Positions 1-11,789 of a DNA stretch of 64,000 nucleotides are shown here, in pieces. Positions within the stretch are counted from its first letter, which is position 1. Every line of letters starts with the position of its first letter. The stretch covers positions 35,044,344-35,108,343 of the forward strand of contig NC_086352.1 of NCBI RefSeq assembly GCF_036324505.1. Direction: 5' to 3'. Made by a program: the position numbers and the translations under genes. The notes under the pieces were generated by a model. The model saw nothing but the letters and a program-made list of their open reading frames with translations, had not been told where the DNA came from and made no database searches. The DNA is from Eleginops maclovinus. Lineage: Eukaryota; Chordata; Actinopteri; Perciformes; Eleginopidae.

Positions 1-341
1 TGAAGTTGGCAGACATGATTTCAAAACAGAAACTGGTGGCTGGTCCCTTTGATGAGCAAGGGATCAGCCATCTGTGAATGGACATAGCCCAACAGCTCAT
101 CAAGGAAACGGGTTGGTTTCTAATTTGTTTTCAGTTGTTATGCAAGTGCTATTTATTCCAGCCAATAACATGGCTATCTGTAATCAGCAGATGATTTGTC
201 TGAGCTATGTCGGGTGTGTAGCGAACATGCACCCATGACGAATGGGTAAGGCAAGTTTGGAGCACTTGAAGTTCATTACTGTAATGTTTTTATTATACAA
301 CTGTCCTAAAGCATATCTTTTGGTTTGCCCTTTTCTTGCAG

Positions 342-431
342 ACGGAGTGCACGCTTTGTAAAAGCTGGTATCACAGCCTTTGTGTGGGGGAACCACCTGT
401 GGACAAAGATTACAGTCCTGCATGTATTTGA
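342..431 (+). pseudogene. Last exon of a PHD-finger-like (probably transposon) protein, partial
   Basis: A pyrimidine-rich acceptor ending in TTCTTGCAG is followed by 29 codons and a TGA at 429-431. The peptide has the second half of a PHD-type zinc finger: C-x2-C, then WYH-x2-C-x-G, then a final Cys two residues before the stop. Two overlapping AATAAA signals follow at 441-450, so this looks like a true 3' end. No upstream exon could be joined with confidence. A short stretch near 1-90 reads as peptide but has a stop. PHD fingers of this kind occur at the ends of transposon-encoded proteins, and this is the likeliest origin, but the family is not identified. Confidence 0.4.
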
Positions 432-440
432 CAGCCAAAC

Positions 441-450
441 AATAAATAAA
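441..450 (+). terminator. Overlapping polyadenylation signals
   Basis: Two overlapping AATAAA hexamers lie 10 bases after the stop codon of the PHD-like exon. The very short distance between stop and signal is typical of compact transposon genes. Confidence 0.35.
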
Positions 451-579
451 GTCCCTTGCCAAACCATGCCTCTATTCATCCAGTGATGAAGTTGTAGCCA
501 ATTATGACAGTTTTTCTCAATTGGGAACAGCTACAAGTGAATTGTCAATAATAAACATTCAGTTTGTTGCTTCAACGTC

Positions 580-990
580 TGAACAGTAGCTCAGGCCATT
601 AGCGGTAAGGCACCTTTTGAAAGCATGACTGGGTTCGTATCTCACAGCGGCTATTTTCATAGTGTTTGATATGTGCTTTGTAATGGTCACTATATGCACT
701 TTTTTAGGCTAAAAAACAAAGCAATATCCTTTGAGGTGGCCATGCTTGTGTATTGTCCGTAACACATGGCTTTTGCATTCGTTTTTGAGGCTTGCGTTGG
801 CAGCGTCTGCCTGTGTCATATTGTGAATATCACCAGTTAACATGGTGGGGTTTATTTGAACGGTGATTTGTAAACAGCTGACAAGAGTAATAATGTTCAA
901 GCAGGGCGTTGTTTGAGCCAGTTGGTGGCGTAATGAGCAACGATCATGGCTGAGATTTATATTTTCAGATTTACGGGTTCGAATTCCGTC
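580..990 (+). other. Two tRNA-like segments with A-box and B-box resemblance
   Basis: At about 587-650 and 915-990 there are segments with a D-arm-like start (TAGCTCAG or GGTGGCGTAATGAG) and a T-arm-like end (GGTTCGTATC and GGTTCGAATTCC). Neither folds into a complete cloverleaf by eye. They could be tRNA-derived SINE heads or chance matches. Confidence 0.2.
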
Positions 991-1197
991 AATGGAGTAG
1001 GAATATTGTATATATATTTTCTATTTCTTGGCCACCATATTTGTGTTCTTGTCTGTAGGTGATTTCCACATGCGCATTTACAACTGGTGATGCTTTTTTC
1101 GCCAAGGTTTTTTTTAATATTGTCTGGTCACTTCAGACACACAAGTAAGGTGAAAATGACGAACCTGGCAACCACATATGATTCGGCCCGCCACCAG

Positions 1198-1320
1198 TTA
1201 AACCGGAGTCCAGTTAAACTGGAACACCGGTTCGTACAGGTACGGTTCGTTGGATAAAACAAATTCCTCATCATCTTCTTCAAAATCAGACACATCGGTA
1301 TGTCTTTCAAATGTGGCCAT
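1198..1320 (-). pseudogene. N-terminal fragment of a P2X7-like transposon-associated protein
   Basis: A 40-codon frame opens with ATG at 1320-1318 and stops at 1200-1198. It begins MATFERHTDVSDFEEDDEE and continues with an SNEPYLYEP motif. An acidic N-terminus followed by an EPYxxEP motif is characteristic of fish 'P2X purinoceptor 7-like' proteins carried by DNA transposons. The cysteine-rich region that normally follows is not found, so this is a fragment. The assignment rests on motif recall only. Confidence 0.4.
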
Positions 1321-1639
1321 ATCTTGTTGATTGGTTACTCTAATACAATTCCTTCGTGCACTGTATTCTGCTTCTGTAGCAATGACAGTGGCAGGTAAAT
1401 AATTAATAGAGCCGGTAGCCTATTAACAGCTAATATCAGTCCGCCGCTGCCGTAGCCTACTACCAACTAAAGGGAACAAAGTATAAACTACACTGCTGCT
1501 GACACACTAGTCCCTCAAAATGCAATGTGATGCAAGGGTAGTTTTATTTCTAACATTAATTAATTTGCCTCGGGTGTACTGTGGAGTGGATAAGACTGTT
1601 TTTATTGGCAGAATAGCAGAAACCATTGACTTGCGCTAG

Positions 1640-1647
1640 CCTGGCAC
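1640..1647. repeat. Left target-site duplication of the hAT element (degraded)
   Basis: CCTGGCAC here against CCTAGCAT at 6708-6715, 6 of 8 identical, directly abutting the CAG termini. Confidence 0.5.
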
Positions 1648-2220
1648 CAGTTGGGGAAGTTACTTTTAAAAAGTAGTGTTTGCTCGTTACTCGTTTCTTC
1701 TTAAAAAAGTTATCCGTTACTTTACTTAGTTACCCTCTATGGAAAGTAACTTTTTACGTTACTCGTTACCTTTACGTTACATTTATGTTGGTCGACTTTG
1801 GGCAGAACCCAACGCTGTTCCTAAATGTGTAGGCTTGTGGAAGTTCTACTATGGGACATAACAGATATTTCTTTTGTGCTCTTTATTATAAAAAATGCCA
1901 CAGAGCACTTAACAAGTACACATTGGGTTGTAAGGCTTAAGCACCACCACTAAACAACAATATCAAACAATATCAGATAGCACACCCCTAAAATTGGTGC
2001 AAAGAAGCTAGTGAAAATCTTAGGAACATGATGAAAACCTCAAAATGGCTCATGTTTCTCAAAATAAAACATGCCTCATGTAAATCCAACAGAAAAAGAA
2101 TAACTTCAATATGTCTTGATATCGATGGCTTGTGAAAATAAAATAAAATGGCATAATACTGCTTGGAGTCAAACACATTTTAGCCAAAATAAAATCAAGA
2201 ACAACTTAAAGCAGGACAGG

Positions 2221-4640
2221 CCTCCATCCATCCATCTTCTCCCACTTTTCCGTCAGGGTCTCGCGGAGGTAACAGCTCCAGCAGAGAGCCCCAAACTTTC
2301 CTTTCCCTGCCCACATCAACCAGCTCTGACTGGGGGATTCCAAGACGCTCCCAGGCCAGCGAAGAGATATAATCCCTCCACCTGGTCCTAGGTCTACCCC
2401 TCGGTCTCTTCCCAGCTGGACGTGCCTGGAACACCTCCCTAGGGCCCAGGTGGCATCCTCACTAGGTGCCCGAAGCACCTCAACTGGCTCCTTTCAACGT
2501 GAAGGAGCAGCGGTTCTACTCCGAGTCCCTCCCGGATGACTGAACTTCTCACCTTATCCCTAAGGGAGATGCCAGCCACCCTGCGGAGAAATCCCATTTC
2601 GGCTGCTTGTATCCGCGATCTCATTCTTTCGGTCATGACCCATCCTTCATGACCATAGGTGAGGGTAGAAACGAAGATGGCCCGGTAGACAGAGAGCTTT
2701 GCCTTCTGGCTCAGCTCTCTTTTCGTCACAACGGTGTGGTAAAGCGACTGCAGTACCGCTCCCGCTGCGCCGATTCTCCGGCCCATCTCACGCTCCATTT
2801 TTCCCTCACTCGAGAACAAGACCCCAAGATACTTGAACTCCTTCACTTGGGGTAAGGCTTCATTCCCTACCTGGAGTGGACAGTCCATCGGTTTCCTGCT
2901 GAGAACCATGGCCTCAGATTTGGAGGTGCTGATCCTCATCCCAGCCGCTTCACACTCGGCCGCGAACCGATCCAGTGAGTGCTGAAGGTCACAGACTGAT
3001 GAAGCCACTAGGACCACATCATCTGCAAAAAGCAGAGGTGCAATCCTTAGCCCACCGAACTGCAGACCCCCTCCCCCACGACTACGCCTCGAAATCCTGT
3101 CCATGAATATCACAAACAGGATTGGTGAGAAAGCGCAGCTCTGGCGGAGGCAAACCCTCACCGGAAATCGATCCGACGTGCTACCGAGGACCCGGACACA
3201 GCTCTCGCTTTGGGAGTACAGCGATTGGATGGCCCTGAGTAGAGACCCCCTCACCCCATACTCCCGCAGCACTTCCCACAGTAACTCCCTGGGAACCCGG
3301 TCATATGCCTTCTCCAAATCCACAAAGCACATGAAAAGCTGGTCCGTCGTTCCACAACCAGGAAGAAAACCGCATTGTTCCTCTTCAATCTGAGGTTCGA
3401 TAATCGGCCGGACACTCCTTTCCAGCACCTTAGGGTAAACTTTCCCGGGGAGGCTGAGTAATGTGATGCCTCTGTAATTGGCACACACCCTCTGATCCCC
3501 CTTTTTAAAAAGAGGAACCACCACCCCGGTCTGCCACTCCTTCGGTACTGTTTCCGACTTCCACGCAATGTTGATGAGACGTGTCAACCATGACAGTCCC
3601 TCAACACCCAGAGCCTTCAGCATTTCTGGACAGATCTCTTCCACCCCCGGGGCTTTGCCACTGTGGAGCTGTTTGACTACCTCAGTGACTTCCCCCCGTG
3701 AGATTGGAATTGATCCCCCTTCATACTCCAGCTCCGCCTCTAACATAGAGGGCGGAGTTGTCGGATTCAGGAGTTCCTCAAAGTGTTCCTTCCACCGCCC
3801 TAACACACTATCAGTTGAGGTCAACAGCGTCCCATCCTTACTGTACACAGCTTGGATGGTTCCCTGCTTCCCCCTCCTGAGGTGTCGGAAGGTTTTCCAG
3901 AACAACTTTGGTGCCGACCGAAAGTCCTTCTCCATGGCTTCTCCGAACTTCTCCCACACCCTCTGCTTTGCCACGGCCACGGCTGAGGCTGCTGCCCTTC
4001 GGGCCTGTCGATACCTTGCAACTGCGTCAGGAGTACCCAGGGATAACATATCCCGGAAGGCCTCCTTCTTCAGTCGGATGCCTGAAAAGCTCCGCCGGAG
4101 GTGTGAGTTGAAGGCCTCCTGGACTCGGGACTCCTCCAGACGTTCCCAGTTCACCTGCACTACACGTTTGGGCTTACCAGGTCTGTCCACAGGCTTCACC
4201 CGCCACTCGACCCACTTTTGTGCATAAGCACACACAACAGTCAGAGTTTTCCCCCCCATGACCCGCAGGCGTAGGGAGGCGACCCTCTCGTCCATTGGGG
4301 TAAACTCTAACAAAGCGGCACTCAACCGGGGGCTTGTGAGTATCCCCACATTCGCTTGGCGCCTCACACCTTGGGCAACTCCGGAGAAGCATAGAGTCCA
4401 ACCCCTATCAAGAAGTAAGGTTCCAGAGCCAACGCTGTGCGTACAGGTGAGCCCTACCAGATCCAACTGGTAACGCTCCACCTCCCGCACAAGCTCCGGC
4501 TCCTTCCCCCCCAGAGAGGTGACATTCCACGTCCTCAAAGCCAGCTTCTGTCGCCTGAGTCTAGTCCGTCGAGACCCTCTGCTTTCACTGCCACCCTTCT
4601 GGCAGCGCACCTAACCCCATCACTGTTTCCCGTAGGTGGT
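2221..4640 (-). pseudogene. Rex3 (RTE-clade) non-LTR retrotransposon, endonuclease-reverse transcriptase pseudogene
   Basis: The - strand frame from about 4610 encodes an RTE-type endonuclease/reverse transcriptase. Visible blocks are the start of the endonuclease (RTWNVTSLGGKEPELVREV), the fingers/palm region (WQTGVVVPLFKKGDQRVCAN, then YRGITLLSLPGK), the catalytic FADD box (LLFADDVVLVASS), the thumb region and the C-terminal GRPRTRWRDY block. The WQTGVVV stretch matches the region used for Rex3 PCR primers. Three in-frame gaps are apparent against the usual protein. One removes most of the endonuclease, including its GDFN and SDHH-type catalytic region; one lies between the endonuclease and RT; one lies just before FVDLEKAYDRVP. 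A frameshift near 2440 moves the C-terminus into another frame. The 3' end (left) finishes in GATG repeats, the Rex3 hallmark. It cannot mobilise itself. Confidence 0.85.
2222..2237 (-). repeat. GATG tetranucleotide tail of Rex3
   Basis: Short (CATC)n on the + strand, i.e. (GATG)n at the 3' end of the element, as expected for RTE-clade Rex3 copies. Confidence 0.6.
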
Positions 4641-5272
4641 GGGCCCGCGGGTGTTCTCTGAATATGCTGGCCCTTCTTCACAGTTTGTCAGATAGAAAAG
4701 AGGATATTAGGCACAGGCAGGTTTGAGCTATAGCATGGGAGGCAGGCAACCTATTCCACATCAGCACAAAATATGTGATTATACCTCATCAGGAGCAGTC
4801 TTTCAAAATGTTTATCTGAGAGTCTGTTTCTTCTGTGGTAAGTACAATACCTACCAGGCTGAACAGCCTTTCTTGGGCCGGGTTGTCACTGATACGGGAC
4901 AAGGCATCGTGGAAGGAGTTCCACCATGTTGATGTAGGCATTATCATTTTTTTCCCACAGATTTCATCGACAATCTCAAGAGGCCACGGTAGAACGGCTT
5001 GCCTTTGTCCAAAGAGCAGCGCATTTCGCCATTGCACTTCTGTACACAGATTTGAAGTCACTGTTGGAGGACAACCATTTGTCAATGTCAATGCATGAGA
5101 TCAAATTGAGTGTATGCAAAGTACACCTGAAATGAGGGGGCAGAGAAAACTGTCCTTCTGTGGTTCCAAGCAACTCTTTCATATCTGTGAAAATTATATC
5201 TTGCTCTTCATCCTCCTCCTCGTTAGGCTCAGTGGGTGCAAACATCTTAAAAGCTTTCACAAAATTAGACCC

Positions 5273-5280
5273 GTTGTCAG
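5273..5280. repeat. Target-site duplication of the MITE, left copy
   Basis: GTTGTCAG, repeated exactly at 5881-5888. Confidence 0.9.
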
Positions 5281-5880
5281 TAGGGTTGGGTATCGGTTGG
5301 GTTTTATCCGATACCGGTGCCTACTCGGTATTTTTGAAATGGTTCCGGTGCCGAAACGGTTCTCGAACCGGTACTTACTCATCTTAAACAATGTAAATAC
5401 AAGTAACATATAGTAATAAATAAACCAATATAGAGATTCCAACACTGGCTGCTGCCGTTGAAGTGCTTGGCCTTTCGTCACGTTATTTATCAAACACGGT
5501 GCATTGATCGGCTTTTAAATAAACTCCATGCACTGTCAGCTGTTTCATTAAATTAGAAGTGATACCTCCCTTGCATGCAATTGCTTTAAGACGTGTTGCA
5601 TGTCGCAGAATCTACATCCTTGATGTGAAATGAAGCCAAACCTTGGAGCGTTTTACTTTCGGCATCTTTATTGATCCTCTCACTCAGTTCTGATCATCAA
5701 GTGTGCTGAGTAGCGCCACTGACGTCAGGTTCAACAACCTCAAGTTGACGCCGGAACACCAGGGGGCAGTATAAAAAAAAAAAGTATCACCGAAATGAGG
5801 CACCGAAATGTTCATTCTTATTCGGTCTCGTTACTACCGTTTATGTCGGAACCGGCACCGCGTTTCGGTGCCCAACCCTA
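5281..5880. mobile_element. 600-bp MITE (hAT-type) inside the hAT transposase
   Basis: The ends are exact inverted repeats, TAGGGTTGGG at the left and CCCAACCCTA at the right, with further imperfect complementarity (GGTATCGG / CACCG). GTTGTCAG occurs immediately before (5273-5280) and after (5881-5888), a perfect 8-bp duplication. There is no coding capacity. Precise removal with one duplication restores the transposase frame, so the hAT element was already there when the MITE arrived. A partial relative starts at 45081. Confidence 0.9.
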
Positions 5881-6707
5881 GTTGTCAGTAACAGTGGCGG
5901 TGATCCTATGTGAAAGACTAAACGCTGAGTGAATCTGTTCCATTTCGAAACCTATATCATCAAATGTATGCCTGCCCTTTATATGTTTGCATGCAATGGC
6001 AGCTTTCTCACGTTTTAAGTTGCATGGATTGATCCAGTGCACAGTGATTCCCAAAAAGCTTCTGTTATGACTACTTATCTGCCTGTCTCCTGTTATCGCC
6101 ATCTTGCTAAGTATATTTCTGAAAGTGGGCGATGATGGGCAACATTTCTTTGACGATGAACGAAGCTACAAGTTTGTCCAACTGTTGTTTGGATAACTGG
6201 AGAAACTAAAGTTTTAGCTGCTTATTTGGGCTTGGACCCGCACCCGACATAGCATCATTTCGCCGGGGGTCTTGAGCTACAAGCTTCATGCTAGCATGAT
6301 TTCCTTTCAAATGCTTGGTGAGGTTGGTAGTTGAGTTAACGGCAGTGGACAAAAGTTTCCCCTTAGTTTCAACAAGTTCGAAGTAGTGGGAATATCTCCA
6401 TCCCTCAAACGTTAGCGTCGTTGGTTGCTTTTCGCTTGCCATTGTTGCTCTTTAGTCTTCATGCCACCACACCAGCAGCCAGCTTCTGTCACGTACGATA
6501 CAATGTGGAGTCGTGACTAATGCGCAAGTGCGCAGCTGAGGACTGAGGAGGCAGTGTCACGGTCATGTCTGTCCCTGGTAAAAGTAACGTTGAGCCGAAT
6601 TGAAAAAGAAACTACGTTACGTTACCAAATTTCCTGTAGTCGCGTGTTACACTACTTTTTACCCGAAAAAAGTAGTACGTTACTGTAACGCGTTACACAC
6701 CACACTG

Positions 6708-8370
6708 CCTAGCATCAGCAAACTCTGCAACTAGAAGGACCCCGCCCCCCCCGATGTCACTGATCCCCAGTCCACGTTGAAGTAGTTAGCTTTCTACCAG
6801 CAGCGTGGAGGAAAGGCCTCCATCATCTGTTCACATCAGCATTTCTACTCTCTGGTCCTTCCGGTCTTGTCCTCTCTGATTGGTTGGCGGCGGGGGCCAG
6901 GTCCTTTTGGCCCCTTGTCGTCACATGGGCATATCCCCGTCTCTTCCATTGGCTGACGTCGACGGAGGCGGGTCCAGGGCACGTTCTGCTTCGCCTGTTA
7001 TGATGTCACCGTCGCCATCTGATGATGTAGTCATGACGCTTCCCCTTATGATTTTCTATTATGCAATTCTTCTGAGTTTTATTGGTTATTAAACACGTGA
7101 TAGTATTATTGTAGCGTCAATGAGTGAGAGGTAGAGGCGTTGTGTTTAGTGTAACTCCACGCGTCATTCTCCCCCACTCATATATACAGTATAGTATTAG
7201 CTACATGCTATCTGAGGCTAAAACAATAACATAACTAACACAACAAGTACAAAAACCGCTCCGTTGGGAAACAGAGAATTATGTCATTTAATGTTCCATT
7301 TCAATATATTGATTATTCTTACAGCCCTCAGTGAACAAAGTTTGGACAGCCCTGCTCTATGCTCAGTGTGTGTGTTTAAAATGAGATGAAAGAAGTCTTT
7401 GCTGTGCTCTGAACTCATTATTCCGAGTAGTCTGTCATAGACATGGACATTTAGCAAGAACTAAACATTTAAAATCTGGAATTAATGACAGGACGACTAG
7501 CCAGTTCACAGAACATCAGTCTTAAGTGTGTGAGGGTGAAAAATGACCCACATGCACGCTCCAGACAGGACAACTTCCGCCCGCAGAGCATATGATGTTA
7601 AACACACACCCACAGACAATCATCCAGTCCCCCGTATAAGTGTGTGGGGTTCTCCTTATTGAAGAACGTTTCATTCTGCCATGTGTGTGAATGGTAGTGC
7701 TCTTTCAGTGGGTAGGACTGTGTGAAGGTTCAAAGATGCTCCACCTGCAGCAAAGTTCAAAGCGCTTCCACCTGCCGTTGATCCCGCTGTAAGGAAGCTG
7801 GAGGCCGGGCCCCGTGCCAAACCACAGGCGGGCGTGGAGCACTGCAGCAGATGGATGTGTGTGTGTTCGTGGCTGAAGGGCTTTGATAATGAATCTCCTA
7901 TACTGTGTACACACACACAAACAAACACACACATGCGGCGTGGCCCTAAGCTGTTTTCTTGGTGTAACAACAAAAATGCAACTAGTGCTACATTGGTTCC
8001 ATCCCTTGGTTGTAGTCAGTACTCTGAGAGGCAGGAGGAAAGGGGGATGTGACAGATAACTGTATTCACTGATTCAAACCGCTGGAGTTGATACCACAGA
8101 ACAACAATAGCTGTGAGTGTTGGGTAGAACTATCTTGAATTGACTCAAAGAACAGTAAAGGTTAACCATTGTCACTAGAGAGGATTGTTAAGAGATCAAG
8201 AGAATGGACTGCATGGCTCCAGGCCGCAACAACAATGAATATTAAGAGATAAAGGCAGCAGCACAGTACACCTGTTCAACAGCTCAGAGCTCACATTAAT
8301 GCACACTATGCAAACACTAGTCAGTCCTGCACGACCCTCCCAATGCTGTCATACCCATACTTCACGTACA
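6708..8370. other. Non-coding stretch, nothing recognised
   Basis: No convincing exon or element end was found. There is a GC-richer patch at 6730-7010. A GTGT/CACA-rich area near 7670-7930 opens frames on both strands, but these show no domain. Confidence 0.5.
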
Positions 8371-8620
8371 GCTCTGGAAAAAATCAAGAGACCACTTCGT
8401 CATTATCAGTTTCTCTGGTTTTACTGTTTATAGGTTTGTCTTTGAGTTAAATATATACATATATATATGTATATATTTTTGTAATTGTATTCTATTAACT
8501 ACTGACAACATTTCTCTGTATTGGAATTCAACAGACACTGGGATGGCTGCCAAACATGTAGAGATAAAGATTTAAGAGAAATTTGGTCAATTTCAACCAA
8601 AGACAGTCAGCTTGAGGTGT
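8371..8620. mobile_element. Tc1-like terminal repeat sequence, copy 1
   Basis: It starts ACAGCTCTGGAAAAAATC and continues with an AGAGACCACTT-type terminus, then the segment TTCTCTGGTTTTACTGTTTATAGG. The part from about 8490 to 8600 aligns closely with 42400-42500. The terminus resembles long inverted repeats of Tc1-family elements in fish. No transposase is seen here. Confidence 0.5.
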
Positions 8621-9154
8621 GGGCTCAGAGGGAGACGATCGTCCTCCAATGGCCCCTGCACTCAACATGTCAAACTGTCCTTATGCAAGATACCTAACCC
8701 CAAATGGTTGGTCTCCCTGATCAGCTGCCCCTTTATGGCAGCCTCTGCAGTAGTGTGTGAATGCTGAACTGTATAAGGGTTTTGAGGGGGTCTTAAAGAC
8801 TGAAACACTGCATATATTCAGTCCATTAACCGTTCAATCGACTTGTTTCAGAGGAAGCCACTATTGGATTTTTGTGTTGAATCAACTTAACTGTCCAGCT
8901 GAATATAATGCAGCTGTGGGGGTCAGCAGATTGAGTTCTGGTTTTAATCCCGAGGTATTGGGACTTATCTTGTCTTTGATCTTCATGATTTTATTCTCTT
9001 TAGAAGAGTGTTACGTTGCCTTGCATTGTAACAAAGTAGTGCCTTTCGTTCAGCATATTCAGGCTCTACACAAACACTGAAACACATGAGCACAGACTAC
9101 AATTTAAAGAAGAGAAATCAAACCTGAACTGACAGGAAATGCTCCGTTTTAGTT

Positions 9155-9156
<2 letters not shown>

Positions 9157-9220
<64 letters not shown>
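9157..9220. repeat. (AC)n microsatellite
   Basis: About 32 uninterrupted AC units. Confidence 0.95.
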
Positions 9221-9222
<2 letters not shown>

Positions 9223-9791
9223 TTTTATGAACATCTAGGTTCAGCTGCTGAATTAAACACAGAACAAATGAACCAAAGAAAGAGAAACCATGAAGCAGAT
9301 TCAGGCAGTAGGCGTATAGATTCACTCTGAAAGTATTAGAGAACAGAACAGCTGAGAGGAGAGAGAACATCTGATCCTTTACTACACACACTAGATGCTC
9401 TGTTTAGGTTTTAATAACACTGTAATCCCGCTAGTTATCCACAATTAAAAAAAACCAATAGTAATGTGATTACATCTTTTTTATGTGACTGTTAGGTAAT
9501 AGTTACTTTTTTTTGTTTCCTGATGATGTAATCCATTACTCCCCAAACCTCACAGTATAATGAGGTCAGATAAACAATAAGATGTCAGCTAATCTGAGAG
9601 TAATTCTTGATAATGGGATTGATTCCGAAAATATATTGTATCAACACTGACATCACATGTGTTTACCGTGTGTGTGTGTGTGTGGCCCTGTATAGCATCC
9701 TATCAGTGGCTCTCTTGTTCTCCCCTAATTGATCAGCAGATGGCATTGACAAATGATGAATAGGTTGGACATGGTACACCCCTCTCACTCT

Positions 9792-9793
<2 letters not shown>

Positions 9794-9837
<44 letters not shown>
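9794..9837. repeat. (AC)n microsatellite
   Basis: About 22 AC units. A short (TG)n lies close by at 9669-9683. Confidence 0.95.
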
Positions 9838-9840
<3 letters not shown>

Positions 9841-10173
9841 GGCGCCCCTCTTGGTGTCATCACTCTTGTCCTACAAGACTCCTAACACCCCAGTGGCATG
9901 GGAGAGTGAGCGCATCAAACCACAGAAGAAGAGCCCTCCTCGCTTCACTGAGACAGAGAGACTACACAAAGGCATGAGAGAGAGAGAGTAAGGAAGAGGA
10001 GATTCCTTACATAGCTTCCCATTTGTATGCACGGCTGCCGTCAGAGAAATGAAGGTATCCCCAGATATCCCATCCCTCCCTGTCCTTTCATGTGGCATTC
10101 AAAGGCAGCTCTTTCCTCTTTGGGCCTATTGAGATGCCACCACCTGTAACTGGATGCAACCTTTCTCCCTTTT

Positions 10174-10175
<2 letters not shown>

Positions 10176-10230
<55 letters not shown>
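10176..10230. repeat. (CT)n microsatellite
   Basis: About 27 CT units, a polypyrimidine tract. Confidence 0.95.
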
Positions 10231-10234
<4 letters not shown>

Positions 10235-10867
10235 GTGGGATAACATGAGTAAATGAATGGGTGAGTCAGTGAAAGGTTCACATCTGTCTCTGACACACTA
10301 CCCTACGCAATCAGACTGCGGAGTGTCTCAATGCAGCTCCACCATACAGGTGAACTCAGGTATTAAGGGACAAAATATAACTTATTTAATTATTATAATA
10401 ACACACTAATATTATTATCAAAGAAAGTTCCCAAATACAGTTTATCATTGGTATGATATGTAAGATTTAAACATAATCTCCATTGCTTATAGCAACAACA
10501 AAGCAGATGATCTGTGACTCCAGCATTAACAACTCAGGCTGGACAAACATAATTTAATAGTTCAGTCTAACTATCCAAACCTCCTCTTCTAGAGGTTAAA
10601 CCAAAGTGAGTGCACCTGAAATTCTTATCAACATATAGCAAATACAGGGAGTGAATGTTTAAAATGGACACATTGGATAATCATTTGACTGCTGGCTTTT
10701 GTTTCCCCTTCCATCAGGGCTATTTGATGGGAAGCCCGTGCAAAGAAGTTCAGTGTAACGTGAAACCAGTTCTAAGAACTGTCAGAAGCAACATTGTAGA
10801 CCAAATGTCCTCAGTTGGACCTGAGACAATGAAGCTTTGGTTCATGGTTGGCGTCTTCAGACTAAAG

Positions 10868-11320
10868 CAGGAGTGTCCAAACTTTTTTCGGTGAGGGCCA
10901 CATAGAGAAAAACATAGGAAGGGCTGGGTCCCCCACTAGAGGTCAGGTATATTGCCTCATAAGTTAAGGTATAGGTTGGCAAAATGAATGAAATGTAGGT
11001 ACATTTTTCTTGATACTTGAATGTGCTTTAAGAAAAAAAAAAATGTTACAAAAAGTCTTGTAGTTCATCCCTTAAAACAGCAGCCTCAGCTTGCGTATAA
11101 TAAGGGAAAATGTTAAAGGTATATTCAAAGTTGTTATGAAAATAAGTTTTCTTTATCAACTGAGATTGAAAGTGGGTTTATAAACGCATGAATACTACGA
11201 TGTAATATTTGTTTACATATATATTTCAGAAGTACAATATAAGAACTGCATAAGGTATAGGTGTGGGCCATATTCAATTACACTATGATATGTATCTGTG
11301 GGCCAGTTCAAAATATATTG
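10868..11320 (-). mobile_element. hAT-type non-autonomous element, copy 1 (degraded)
   Basis: It begins CAGGAGTGTCCAAACTTTTT and contains GAGGGCCACATA and ACTAGAGGTCAGGTATATTGCC, shared in reverse orientation with the element at 27596-28166 and in the same orientation with 19204-20145. The distal end decays near GGGCCAGTTCAAAATAT. Confidence 0.6.
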
Positions 11321-11789
11321 GCATTTCAAATGAAAGACACTGTCAGTGAATATAACAGGGGCTTGTCCAACAACAATGATATATTTAGGATCATCTCTTT
11401 TAGTTAAATAGACTTTTTGTAACACAGTGGAACACATACAGCAGAATACAAGGACACACAAACATTTGACCACTATGTACAGATATATATATTTAAATAA
11501 AAATAATAGAAATACAACTATGACATTTGTACAAAAAAGGACGATATTAAAGTGATGCTGATTGTACAGAGTGCTAGAGTACTTATCATATCTTTATAGT
11601 GAGGGTTTCACCATGAAATGCAGTTATAGCCTAGTCCATGATGCTGCACTTTGAAAACCTAAGCTCTGTCCTGTGGTCCGCCGGATCAACAAATCCAGGA
11701 TGAAGAAACCCGGTCCTGCTGCTGATTAGTCTGAGTCATATATTCCTGGGATCGGACTAGGCCAGTTGCGGGCATAGGGAAGTGGAATG

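Larger units (their letters stand above)
4780..6442 (-). pseudogene. hAT transposase pseudogene split by a MITE
   Basis: Pieces in order on the - strand are as follows. 6442-6206 holds a BED-finger N-terminus: the C-terminal half with NLTKHLKGNH is present, but the C-x2-C pair expected before it is absent. 6102-5889 runs up to VTDN. After the MITE the frame resumes with GSNFVKAF, restoring the VTDNGSNF block seen in this transposase family. A frame ending near 4976 follows. 5091-4789 (another frame) holds the C-terminal dimerisation motif NPAQERLFSLVGIVLT. Most of the catalytic middle is missing. Because of the MITE, the frameshift and the deletions it cannot encode an active transposase. Confidence 0.7.
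1648..6707 (-). mobile_element. hAT DNA transposon, degraded, with two nested insertions
   Basis: The left end starts CAGTTGGGGAAGTTAC and the right end, read inwards, starts CAGTGTGGTGTGTAAC. Both are followed by GTTACxxGTTACTTTT-like sequence of the kind seen at many fish hAT ends. The flanks are CCTGGCAC (1640-1647) and CCTAGCAT (6708-6715), matching at 6 of 8 positions, consistent with an aged 8-bp hAT target duplication. Removing the Rex3 LINE and the MITE leaves about 2 kb, shorter than an autonomous hAT, so the element also has internal deletions. The transposase remnant lies on the - strand. Confidence 0.7.

Noticed and set aside
3568..4227. 219-codon + strand open frame
   Set aside because: Antisense shadow of the Rex3 reverse transcriptase frame.
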